NCBI GenBank assembly: GCA_964507325.1
Contig: CAZDQL010000004.1
Span: 58,133-122,132 of the forward strand
Source of the DNA: CAZDQL01 sp964507325
GTDB taxonomy: Bacteria > Planctomycetota > UBA1135 > GCA-002686595
Reading direction: 5' to 3'
Length of the DNA: 64,000 nucleotides
Shown: piece by piece, positions 28,235-36,450 of the stretch
How positions within the stretch are numbered: the stretch's first letter is position 1
How the letters are laid out: each line of letters begins with the position of its first letter
Program-made: the position numbers and the translations under genes
Notes under the pieces: generated by a model
Seen by the model: only the letters and a program-made list of their open reading frames with translations
Databases searched by the model: none
Told to the model about the DNA's origin: nothing

Positions 28235-28329
28235 CGGCGCCCCGCCGCCAACTCCTGGGTGTGGTGGTCCAGAGAGTTGCCGAAGGCCGACCAGGCGCTG
28301 CGTGGGCACGACTGCCCCCATGCGCCTGA

Positions 28330-28397
28330 GATCACCATGCCCCAGCCTCCGACGAAACGAGGAGCTGCGGGGTAGCCGAGTCGTTGGACCCAACAGG
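28330..28397 (+). repeat. Dispersed intergenic repeat, module B (copy 1)
   Basis: This 68-nt stretch matches 62954-63021 in the same orientation. The first 42 nt are identical at 36 positions (GATCACCATGCC.CA.CCTCC core) and the rest at about two thirds. It lies between the ATP-grasp gene and the converging subtilase-like gene. Confidence 0.65.
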
Positions 28398-28399
28398 GT

Positions 28400-30049
28400 T
28401 CATTGCGCGTCTGCTGCAGCAGCGCGTGCGGCGAGGAGTATCCGGTGGACGTTGGGGATTCGGGCACCGCCGCCAATGTCGTCGCCGTACTTGTGGATCA
28501 GCGCCTGTATTTCGGGGGGGGTGAGTTCGGCGTTCACGCAGCGCACCAGCGCCGCGATGCCTGCTGCTTGGGGGGCGGTGCCTGAGAGACCGGCCTCAAT
28601 CTCCGCGGGGCGAAAGCCTGGCGGGTCGGTGAGGAAGCGGTCAGAGAAGCCTGGACGCGCGTCGGCGGAGCGGCCGCTATAGGTGAAGGCGCTCCGCAGC
28701 ACCCCGGGATGAGACTCGGCATGGAACCACGAGACCACGATGCCGCTATCGGCGGTCTCGCGAACCGCGTCCATCACGTCTCCCATTGCGGTGAACCGGG
28801 CGGACCAACTGGCGCTGAGAACACTGGCGTCTTCGTCTTTGGCGGCGCGGAAGGAGGCTGCGATATTGGCGGCGAGTTCGTCCATGTTTCCGCCCTGTGA
28901 ACTGCACAGCGCGGGGATGATCTTGGCCTCGGGCGCGAGGGCGAGGAGGATGCGGGCCATTTCGGTGCCGTGGAAGTTCTGCCCGGGGCTGTCGAAGCCC
29001 AGCGGTCCGAATTGGCGTTTGGAGACAATGCTGGGTTTCAGGGTGGGGTGATCGACGTGGAAGCCTTGGTCGCTGACGAGTACGACGGCTCCTTCTCCCT
29101 TGGTGATGGTCCAGGCTTCTCGCATGTTGAGCATGTTGAGAAACCAGGGATTGTCGGTGTCCACGCCGAGGGCGCCAGGGGCGTCGAGAACGCGGAAGCG
29201 GAACAGATCTTCCTCGCGCTCGAGGCTTACGCGGTACTCGGTGGTGACCGGGTCCACGGTGATACCCTGGGAATTCCAGCGGCCGGTCTCGATGGAGGTG
29301 GCTTGCCAGGCGGGACGAGCGCCATCAATGAGGCGCTGGCGCACTTCGGAGGGAGTCGACTCCGGCCACTTCTCGAGGACCAGGGCGGCGACGCCGGCGG
29401 CTGTCGCGGCGGGGCGCTCTGGGGTGCCTCCTTCGAGCCCCACCGTGGAGAAGAGGCTGGTCTTGATCCGCCCAATGGCGGGGTTGAAGGCGTCGTTGTC
29501 GTCGCCGCCTGGTTCACAGAGGGTGGCCTGGCGGTCAACCCGTCCCACGGTCAGGGCGCCTGCGCCGTGGAGTTGATTGACGGCGTCGATCTGCGCGTCT
29601 TCCGTGGAGAGGTCCGAGGCCACGACCAGGAGGAGCCCACTCAGCATCGCTTCGCGGCCGAGCTCCAGCGCCTTTTCGGGATCCCAGCGCTCCAGCATGG
29701 GGATGAGGGCGATGCGGGTCTTCCTTGCGGCGAGCTGCTCGATCAGGTCGTCACGGTGCTCCCGAACGTCGTAGGTCCTCACGGAAGCGCCTGGCGCTAC
29801 CCGTTCGACGATGGCCTTGGCCTCGGTGGCATCGCCGAGGCTCAGGACGGCTACGTTCACACCGCGCCCGATGGCCGCGCAGTGGGCGATGGGGAGGCGG
29901 ATGAAGAGACTGTTGAAGTCGGGGTAGGGCAGGACGCGGGAGACGATCTTGTTGCCTTTCCATTCGGCGGGTGTGGGCTCGACGCGTGCGCAGGCCGCGC
30001 CGCATGCGGCGAGGGTGGCGGTGAGCAGGGTGGTTGTGAGAGTCCTCAT
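28400..30049 (-). CDS. Lipoprotein with two tandem subtilase-like (S8) domains, both lacking the catalytic serine (549 aa)
   Basis: The ATG at 30049 is chosen because it starts a lipoprotein signal with lipobox LAAC (Cys16). Domain 1 (about 45-245) has the subtilase strand and helix pattern (GVNVAVLSLGD, LVVASDLS..., AATAAGVAALVLEKWP), but Asp, His and Ser are all missing. Domain 2 (about 295-545) keeps Asp327 (VLVSDQGFHVDHPTL) and His360 (FHGTEMARILL). The serine loop, however, reads LSGTAPQAAGIAALV instead of GTSxAxP: the Ser is absent and the loop is about three residues short. Both copies therefore look proteolytically dead, and a binding or inhibitory role is more likely. It converges on the ATP-grasp gene. 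Confidence 0.78.
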   Translation of the reverse strand: MRTLTTTLLTATLAACGAACARVEPTPAEWKGNKIVSRVLPYPDFNSLFIRLPIAHCAAIGRGVNVAVLSLGDATEAKAIVERVAPGASVRTYDVREHRDDLIEQLAARKTRIALIPMLERWDPEKALELGREAMLSGLLLVVASDLSTEDAQIDAVNQLHGAGALTVGRVDRQATLCEPGGDDNDAFNPAIGRIKTSLFSTVGLEGGTPERPAATAAGVAALVLEKWPESTPSEVRQRLIDGARPAWQATSIETGRWNSQGITVDPVTTEYRVSLEREEDLFRFRVLDAPGALGVDTDNPWFLNMLNMREAWTITKGEGAVVLVSDQGFHVDHPTLKPSIVSKRQFGPLGFDSPGQNFHGTEMARILLALAPEAKIIPALCSSQGGNMDELAANIAASFRAAKDEDASVLSASWSARFTAMGDVMDAVRETADSGIVVSWFHAESHPGVLRSAFTYSGRSADARPGFSDRFLTDPPGFRPAEIEAGLSGTAPQAAGIAALVRCVNAELTPPEIQALIHKYGDDIGGGARIPNVHRILLAARAAAADAQ

Positions 30050-30524
30050 GGCCGATGTCTCCGCGGGTGGGCACGTCTCTCCCCGTCCCGTGTTCGGTGA
30101 TCTGTCCGCGGGGCGGTAGCAATCACCAGCGCGGGCGAGAGCACAGGTGCCCATGTAGGATACCCACCAGCGGGAGGGCCAGCACTGCGGCTGCGCATGG
30201 GGCAGCCTGGGCAGCAGTCCAACTCCGGGTCGGCCTCAGCCTGCTCGCGGATCCCGGAGGAGCGACTCCGAGCGGCGTTCATCTGGCTTCAGGGCACGCG
30301 CAGCTCGATGGACCAGCATGCTAGAGGCGAGAAAACGCTATCGGACCGGCTGCCACGGAACCTAGGATGTCTCGCCCCGCGTAGCAGTCCGAACAGCCCA
30401 TGAACATCGGCCGTGGCGGCCGAAGTTGCCGCGGTTCCAGCGGGAACCACTCCGGCTCGATTTCGCCGCGGGGTTCCTGAGCTACCCCGGCGGACCCGAA
30501 GAACAGACCAAGAGGGTGAGTCCT
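30050..30524. other. Intergenic region between divergent genes, about 475 nt
   Basis: It separates the subtilase-like lipoprotein (minus) from the MFS carrier (plus). Only short shadow frames are present. I see no clear promoter or RNA. Confidence 0.55.
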
Positions 30525-32123
30525 ATGTTGCCGAAGACACGGTCGCAGCTGTCGGTCATGATGTTCATCCAGTACTTCTTCTGGGGAGTCTGGTACGTGA
30601 GCGCTGGCCCCTACCTGGACAAGGTGGGCTTCACGGGGGCCCAGATCGGCTCGACCTACGCTGTGGCGCCTCTGGCGGCGATCATCTCGCCGTTCCTGGT
30701 GGGCATGATCGCCGACCGCTTCTTCGCCACGCAGAAGGTGCTGGCGCTGCTGCACATCCTCGCCGGAGTGTCGCTGTGGGTGGCGGCCGGCTTCACCATG
30801 GGGGAGAACCCGTCCGCCACCGCCTTCAACGGCATGCTCCTGGTGCATTTCCTCTTCTACATGCCGACCCTGGGGCTGACCAACTCCCTCTCGTTCCACC
30901 AGATGACCAGCCCGGACAAGGAGTTCCCCGGGGTCCGCGTGTTCGGGACGATCGGGTGGATCATCGCCGGCTGGTTGGTGAGCTGGGTGCTCGGCGCCGA
31001 CAAGGAGGTGCTGCCGTTGCAGATCGGCGGGATCACCGGGATCGTCATGGGATTCTACTGCCTCACCTTGCCGCACACGCCACCGCCCTCGGCCGGCAAG
31101 CAGGTGACCATGAGAGATGTGCTGTGCCTGGATGCACTGCAGCTGATGAAGAACCGTTCCTTTGCGGTGTTCATGATCAGCTCATTCCTAATCTGCATTC
31201 CGCTCTCCTTCTACTACACCTGGGCCGCCACCTGCATAGGCCATGTCGGTCTGACCAACATCGTGGCCAAGATGACCCTGGGACAGGTTTCCGAGATCTT
31301 CTTCATGCTGGTCATGCCGTTCTTCTTCGCCCGCTTGGGTGTCAAGAAGATGCTCCTCGTCGGCATGCTGGCCTGGGCGGCCAGGTACGCTCTGTTTGCG
31401 TTCGGTGCACCACAACCCGTCGTCTGGATGCTGATATCAGGGATAATCCTACACGGCATCTGCTACGACTTCTTCTTCGTCACTGGGCAGATCTACACCG
31501 ACAAGACGGCCAGCAAGGAGATCCGCGCCGCTGCTCAGGGTTTCCTGGTCCTGGTGACGCTGGGGTTGGGCATGTTGATCGGCGCCAAGGCTTCGGGCTG
31601 GGTCAAGGATGCCTACGACGTGCCCGCCGTCGGCACGCAGACACTTGGCTTCGCCGTCGAGTCCAAGCAGGAGATGCAGGAGGACGAGGACGGCAACCAG
31701 GTCGAGGTGACGCTCTGGAACGTCGGGCCCGGCGACTATGTGAGCTGGAAGGAGGGCGGCGAGCAGTTCGGCCGCATCGCCGTGGTTGCGACCGACTTGG
31801 AGCAGTTCGCCCCGGAAGAGAACGAGGCCGTGGAGGGCGATTCTCTGCCCTCCCCCGCCGATCCGGCGCTCAAGGTCGAGCTGTTCGAACCGCTGAACGG
31901 CGGCTACGTCGGAGTCAACGCCCAGAAGGAGGGTGAATCCGACGCCGACTTCGAAGCGCGCCAGAAGCGCTTCCTCGGCCTCAACATGAGCAGCCTCGAT
32001 CAGAAGTACGTACCGGACTGGAGCCGCATCTGGCTGTGGCCGGGAGCCATGGCCGCGATCGTGCTGGTCGCTTTCGCGCTGCTCTTCAAGAATCCCAAGG
32101 AGGACGAGACAGAGGAGGGCTAG
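30525..32123 (+). CDS. MFS transporter, nucleoside:H+ symporter-like, with a large soluble insert (532 aa)
   Basis: The ATG at 30525 (AGAGGGTGAG upstream) is followed by MFFWGVWYV-like helix 1 (QYFFWGVWYVSAGPYLDK), typical of the NupG/XapB nucleoside symporter family. Eleven helices follow up to about residue 360 (LSFHQMTSPDKEFPGVRVFGTIGWI is the family loop 4-5). A soluble segment at about 362-500, acidic and rich in Glu and Asp, separates helix 11 from helix 12 (WLWPGAMAAIVLVAFALLF, about 502-521). Typical members are near 420 residues without this insert, hence the extra length. Proton-coupled nucleoside uptake is the family role; a different substrate is possible. It is monocistronic, divergent from the upstream lipoprotein. 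Confidence 0.85.
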   Translation: MLPKTRSQLSVMMFIQYFFWGVWYVSAGPYLDKVGFTGAQIGSTYAVAPLAAIISPFLVGMIADRFFATQKVLALLHILAGVSLWVAAGFTMGENPSATAFNGMLLVHFLFYMPTLGLTNSLSFHQMTSPDKEFPGVRVFGTIGWIIAGWLVSWVLGADKEVLPLQIGGITGIVMGFYCLTLPHTPPPSAGKQVTMRDVLCLDALQLMKNRSFAVFMISSFLICIPLSFYYTWAATCIGHVGLTNIVAKMTLGQVSEIFFMLVMPFFFARLGVKKMLLVGMLAWAARYALFAFGAPQPVVWMLISGIILHGICYDFFFVTGQIYTDKTASKEIRAAAQGFLVLVTLGLGMLIGAKASGWVKDAYDVPAVGTQTLGFAVESKQEMQEDEDGNQVEVTLWNVGPGDYVSWKEGGEQFGRIAVVATDLEQFAPEENEAVEGDSLPSPADPALKVELFEPLNGGYVGVNAQKEGESDADFEARQKRFLGLNMSSLDQKYVPDWSRIWLWPGAMAAIVLVAFALLFKNPKEDETEEG

Positions 32124-32378
32124 CCCCGACTCTGACCAGCGTCCAGCGATCGCTTGCTTCCCGCGTGCCGTGGTGGGTGGTCGGGTGGGGAGGGGGGGGG
32201 ACGCGCTTCGGTCAGAGACCTGCGGACTCGATCAGGTCGGTTTGGTGGTCCAGCAGCCTCCAAGCCTGCGGTTGCGTCGGCAGGTCATACCCGGGTTCGA
32301 GGAGCCACTGGTCTGCCCGTCTCGGGGGCCCTCTCCAATGGGCTGCCTGAACTGTTGCCAAGTCATGTCGAACACATT

Positions 32379-32399
32379 CAAACCAGCTCCAACGGCCCG
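32379..32399 (+). repeat. Short repeat module C (copy 1)
   Basis: CAAACCAGCTCCAACGGCCCG matches 34214-34234 at 18 of 21 positions in the same orientation. Both copies lie beside a module A core. Confidence 0.45.
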
Positions 32400-32404
32400 A
32401 ATCG

Positions 32405-32452
32405 CCCCGACATTGGCCCTGAGAGGCCCGCGAAGATCGATGGATCCGTTCA
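32405..32452 (-). repeat. Dispersed intergenic repeat, module A (reverse copy)
   Basis: Read on the minus strand, the 40-nt core TCCATCGATCTTCGCGGGCC... matches the copy at 62862-62901 at 33 of 40 positions. The arms GGCC/GGCC can form a hairpin around TCTCAG. It ends about 75 nt before the beta-helix gene. Confidence 0.7.
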
Positions 32453-32525
32453 TATTGCCGGGATTGCAGGGTGGGCATAGAGTGGAGTTCAGCTGGACAC
32501 CACCCTGCGGGCCCACCTACTCCCG

Positions 32526-34154
32526 ATGCCTCTCACCGCCCGCTCCTGGACCCTCACCACGACCGCGTTCCTGCTGTTCGCCGGCGACGTCGGGGCGACC
32601 GACTATTTCGTCAGCCCGCACGGCGACGACTCGAATCCCGGCACCTTCCAGCAGCCCTGGAAGACTGTCGCCAAGGTGAACACGGTCGCCCTCTCGCCGG
32701 GGGACCGCGTCCTGTTCGAGGGTCCGGGGTGGTTTTCGGGGAAGCTCCTGCTGGACGCTCAAGACGCGGGCACGGCGGACCAGCCGGTCGTCCTCACCTC
32801 CTACGGAGGAGAGCGGGCCACGATCTGCCCCAGGGACGACGCGGCGCTCGAAGCCTACAACTGCGCCGGCTTCGAGATTCGCAATCTCGCCTTTTGCGCC
32901 TTCGCATCCCCCGCGGACACGTCGCCGGGCGTGGCGATTTGGATGGACCTCGACGGCGGAGTCAAGCTGGAGCACATCCGAGTGGACGACGTGGAAATCA
33001 GCGGCTTCGGCGGAGTGGGCCTCTACCTCGGATCGAACGGCACCGGCCACAGCGGCTACCGCGATGTGCGCATCACGAAGGCGAAGATCCACCACAATCG
33101 CCGGGACGGGCTCTTCACCTGGGGTGAGTACACGACGCTGCCGGGGGCCGAGTACGCCCACGAGGACGTCTACGTCGGGTACTGCGAGTTCTACGAGAAC
33201 AGCGGCATTCCCGGGCAGAACACCGGGAACGGCTTGTTCCTCAAGGACGTCGACGGCGGGGTGATCGAGTTCTGCGAGGTGTACGGCAACGGCTCCCTGG
33301 GCGGGCTGGTCGGCGGTGGAGGTCCGTTCGGGATCTGGGCCCTGCAATCCAACGACATCACCATCCAGTTCAACGAGTCGCACCACAATGGCAGTGGTGG
33401 TACACGAGACGGGGGCGGCTTCGATCTCGACGGCGGCGTGACGAACTCCGTCATTCAGTACAACTACTCGCACGACAACGAGGGCCCGGGCTTCGCCCTG
33501 ATGAGCGGCTCCTGGGCGCGACCCTTCCACGGCAACACCGTTCGCTACAACATCAGTCAGAACGACGCCTGGCTGCGCGACGGAGCGATCAGCATCTGGT
33601 CTGACGCGGGTAACCCGGTTCGCCAGGTCGACGTCTATCACAACACTGTGTTCGTCGGCGCAGGCTCCAACGCCTCGGCGGTGCGACAAGAGGGAGCCCA
33701 GGTGACCGACGTCCGCTTCCTGAACAACATCCTCGTCACGACGGGCGGGCGGGCGCTGCTCGAGGTCGAGGAGACGGGCGGCCTGGCCTTCCTGGGAAAC
33801 GACTACTTCTCGAGCGGTGATCCCTTCCTCATCCACTGGGGCGCCGCGACCTTCGGCAAGCTGAAGCTCTGGCGCAAGACTACGGGCCAGGAGGTGCTCT
33901 TCGGAATCGACGTGGGCACGGACGCGGATCCCATCCTGGCGAGCCCTGGAGGAGGCGGCACCATCGGCGACCCGACGCGCCTCCACCTGCTCCGCGCGTA
34001 CCGGCTGCTGTCCCACTCGCCCCTGATCGACGAGGGGCTGCCCCTGAGAGCGCTCTTCGGTATCGACCCGGGGAGACGGGACTTCTACGGAGGTTCGCTG
34101 ACCGCCGGGGGGCGCTCGGACGTCGGGGCCCACGAGTGGTTGCCTCCCAAGTGA
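32526..34154 (+). CDS. Secreted right-handed parallel beta-helix protein (542 aa)
   Basis: The signal peptide is about 1-24 (TTTAFLLFAGDVGA). TDYFVSPHGDDSNPGTFQQPW is the standard N-terminal cap of this family ('YYVSPxGSDxNPGT...PW.TL..A'), and the segments from about 120 to 420 show beta-helix coils rich in Asn, Gly and His (IHHNRRDGLFTW, YCEFYENSGIPG, VIQYNYSHDNEGPGFALMSG, VYHNTVFVG). The C-terminus (DFYGGSLTAGGRSDVGAHEW) is the usual closing motif. Such proteins include pectate-lyase-fold enzymes acting on uronic-acid polysaccharides; no definite catalytic residues can be named here. With the sulfatases, it fits degradation of sulfated or acidic glycans. Confidence 0.9.
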   Translation: MPLTARSWTLTTTAFLLFAGDVGATDYFVSPHGDDSNPGTFQQPWKTVAKVNTVALSPGDRVLFEGPGWFSGKLLLDAQDAGTADQPVVLTSYGGERATICPRDDAALEAYNCAGFEIRNLAFCAFASPADTSPGVAIWMDLDGGVKLEHIRVDDVEISGFGGVGLYLGSNGTGHSGYRDVRITKAKIHHNRRDGLFTWGEYTTLPGAEYAHEDVYVGYCEFYENSGIPGQNTGNGLFLKDVDGGVIEFCEVYGNGSLGGLVGGGGPFGIWALQSNDITIQFNESHHNGSGGTRDGGGFDLDGGVTNSVIQYNYSHDNEGPGFALMSGSWARPFHGNTVRYNISQNDAWLRDGAISIWSDAGNPVRQVDVYHNTVFVGAGSNASAVRQEGAQVTDVRFLNNILVTTGGRALLEVEETGGLAFLGNDYFSSGDPFLIHWGAATFGKLKLWRKTTGQEVLFGIDVGTDADPILASPGGGGTIGDPTRLHLLRAYRLLSHSPLIDEGLPLRALFGIDPGRRDFYGGSLTAGGRSDVGAHEWLPPK

Positions 34155-34168
34155 ATGGGTTCAGCGCT

Positions 34169-34199
34169 CTTCGCGGCCCTCTCGGGCCGGATTGCGGGA
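34169..34199 (+). repeat. Dispersed intergenic repeat, module A
   Basis: The 31-nt core matches 62871-62901 at 25 positions. Its central arms GGCCC/GGGCC form a perfect hairpin (34175-34188). It lies 15 nt after the beta-helix stop. A module C motif follows at 34214-34234. Confidence 0.65.
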
Positions 34200-34213
34200 C
34201 ATTCTGAGCCCAT

Positions 34214-34234
34214 CAACCCAACTCCAACAGCCCG
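34214..34234 (+). repeat. Short repeat module C (copy 2)
   Basis: CAACCCAACTCCAACAGCCCG matches 32379-32399 at 18 of 21 positions. Confidence 0.45.
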
Positions 34235-34394
34235 CGGTCCACACAAAGGTAGAGTGACCTCGTAGACGTGGCGTTGAGCTGGCGGTCGCTTGGAGACGCG
34301 TCCATGCGCCGGTGCAGCGTCGTCAGACCGCCAACCTCAGCTCGACGACAGGCAGGTGCAGTCGCTCTTCGAAGTGGATCCACACGGTAGCCCC

Positions 34395-36314
34395 ATGAAT
34401 CCCACGACCATGCTCACTCTCTCCCTCTTGGCATTGGCCTTCGCGCCCCAGGAGGCCATCTCTCCTCGCGACGTAGAGGCGGCGCACCGTCTCGACAACG
34501 CCGCGATCTCCGCCGCGGAGATGCAGGCCCACGTGAGCTTCCTCGCCTCGGATCTGCTCGAGGGACGCAGTGCCGGCAAGCGAGGAAGCGAGATCGCGGC
34601 GCAGTACGTCGCGGCGCAGTTCGAGGCCATGGGGCTCACCCGCATCGGCGAGAGCTGGACGTCGGAGTTCGACTTGCATAGCGCCTCGGGCGCGGCCACG
34701 GCGGTGATCTCGCTGGGCGGAAACCGCTATGAAGGGGCCAGTCTGGTTCAGGTGCAGAGCAACTCGGGCTCCGGAAGGGTCCAGGCCGTGCTCGCCTCGA
34801 GCGGCGCGGACGCGCTGGAGGGGAAGGCGATTCTCGTCGGGGGCGTCGACGGTCGCAGGGAGATGCGCAAGCAGGCCGAGGACCTGGCGAATGCGGGCGC
34901 CGCCGCCGTCCTCTTCGTGAGCGAGCGGCCTTGGATCGACCTGTCCTCCGGCAGCGCGCGGCGCGAGCGGAGCACGAGCGCTCCCACCCCGCCCGAGTCC
35001 CTCGACGAGCTCGATGGGGAGATGGGCTCGATCGGCGACCTGCCGCCGGAGGTCCAGGACCAGGTCATGCACCAGCTCGAGGAGATGGGACTCGAAGACG
35101 TGGCGCTCGAGGGCGTCCAAATCCGGGTGGTCACATCGACCGACATGATCGAGGAGGACTTCGATGACATCGGCGGCGGAAATGTGGTCATGGGCTCTCC
35201 GAGCGGCGGCTTCGGATTCGGCGGCGGCTCCTCGCGCCTCTCGATCCCCGTCCTCCTGGTGAGCCGCTCCCTCGGCGACGTGCTGCGCGAGGCGGCCGAG
35301 CAGGGCGAGCCGGTGACGCTCGAGGTCGAGCGCGCGGGTCGCGCTTCTTCCGCCAACGTGCTGGGGCTCATACCGGGCACGGATCCCGAGCTCGCGGATG
35401 AGTACGTCGTGGTAGGCGCTCACTACGACCACGTCGGCATCAGCAGGAAGGGCTCGGTGATGAACGGCGCGGACGACAACGCATCCGGCACGGCCGGAGT
35501 GATGGAGATCGCGGAGGCGGTGGCCTACGGCGAGATCCGGCCGCGGCGCTCGATCCTCTTCGCGGCCTGGGGCGCGGAGGAGGTCGGGCTCGTAGGCGCG
35601 CGTGCGTTCATCGAGCAGCCCCCCATCCCGCACGAGAGGATCGTTGCCTACGTCAACCTCGACATGATCAGCCGCAACGATCCGGCCGATCTCGATCTCA
35701 TCTGCGCCAGCGACACTCTGGCCGGCTGGGGCAAGGAAGCGGCCGCGCAGCACGGTTTCCAGCCCGATGTCAAAGGGGGCATGTTGCTCCACATGAGCGA
35801 CTCCAGCCCCTTCGTGGGCAAGAAGATCCCCACCATCTTCCTGAACACGGGCATGCACTCCGACCTGCACGGGTCGGGTGACGACCCTGAGAAGATCGAT
35901 GCGGACAAGGCGGCCCGAGCCGCGCACGTCGCCCTCGACGTCGCACTGCGCGCCGCGAACACGAGCGAGAAACCCGCCTTCACTCAGTCGCAGCGGGGAG
36001 GCGGGCTCTTCGGCGGCCGCTCCTCCGGCCCTTCGCGCAGCGAGCGCACGATCGGGCTCTACGTGTCGCTGCGCTCCTCGGGGGAATGGGCCGAGGTGCG
36101 CAAGGTCGAGGAGGACTCACTCGCGGAGCGCATGGGCTTCTCGAAGAAGGACCGCATCGTCCGGATCGGCGAGCACTCCATCACGGGTCGCAAGGACATC
36201 CGGCCAGCGCTGAGTGCCCTGAAGGTCGGAGACCGCCTGGAGGTGGAGATCCGCCGCACCGCGGAGTCGGGCGAGGAGCAGACCCTGGTCCTCACCGGCA
36301 CCATCGAGGAGTAG
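34395..36314 (+). CDS. Secreted M28 zinc aminopeptidase with PA-like insert and C-terminal PDZ domain (639 aa)
   Basis: The ATG at 34395 gives MNPTTMLTLSLLALAFAPQE, a signal peptide. A helical start (HVSFLASDLLEGRSAGKRGSEIAAQYVAAQFEAMG) is typical of M28 enzymes. A PA-like region (about 90-320) holds a low-complexity acidic and Ser-rich insertion. The catalytic domain has zinc ligands in AHYDHV (His343), GADDNASGT (Asp360), AEEVGL (Glu395/Glu396), NLDMISRN and GMHSDLHG (His488). A PDZ-like domain (about 550-639, VRKVEEDSLAERMGFSKKDRIVRIGEHSITG) closes the protein. It should release N-terminal amino acids from peptides outside the cytoplasm. An S9 peptidase follows 136 nt downstream. Confidence 0.93.
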   Translation: MNPTTMLTLSLLALAFAPQEAISPRDVEAAHRLDNAAISAAEMQAHVSFLASDLLEGRSAGKRGSEIAAQYVAAQFEAMGLTRIGESWTSEFDLHSASGAATAVISLGGNRYEGASLVQVQSNSGSGRVQAVLASSGADALEGKAILVGGVDGRREMRKQAEDLANAGAAAVLFVSERPWIDLSSGSARRERSTSAPTPPESLDELDGEMGSIGDLPPEVQDQVMHQLEEMGLEDVALEGVQIRVVTSTDMIEEDFDDIGGGNVVMGSPSGGFGFGGGSSRLSIPVLLVSRSLGDVLREAAEQGEPVTLEVERAGRASSANVLGLIPGTDPELADEYVVVGAHYDHVGISRKGSVMNGADDNASGTAGVMEIAEAVAYGEIRPRRSILFAAWGAEEVGLVGARAFIEQPPIPHERIVAYVNLDMISRNDPADLDLICASDTLAGWGKEAAAQHGFQPDVKGGMLLHMSDSSPFVGKKIPTIFLNTGMHSDLHGSGDDPEKIDADKAARAAHVALDVALRAANTSEKPAFTQSQRGGGLFGGRSSGPSRSERTIGLYVSLRSSGEWAEVRKVEEDSLAERMGFSKKDRIVRIGEHSITGRKDIRPALSALKVGDRLEVEIRRTAESGEEQTLVLTGTIEE

Positions 36315-36450
36315 CTGCACACCTATGCGCGACTCCTCCTGAACCTTCTCCACGCATCAACTCTTACCGCTCGCGCAAGAGCCGGACCAACGGCCGCCCT
36401 ATCATTGCGGCTGTCCCGAAGACTCTCTCCCAACAGCGCGGAGCTCCTCG

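Larger units (their letters stand above)
32124..32525. other. Intergenic region with repeat modules A and C
   Basis: About 400 nt without a supported gene. It holds the dispersed repeat core in reverse orientation (32405-32452) and a 21-nt motif (32379-32399) also found at 34214-34234. A stretch near 32240-32260 (TTGGTGGTCCAGCAG) loosely resembles 28261-28275. It is the 5' flank of the beta-helix gene. Confidence 0.6.

Noticed and set aside
30300..30330. Possible further copy of module A (CTCGATGGACCAG)
   Set aside because: Only about 13 nt resemble the flank of the core and the hairpin part is absent.
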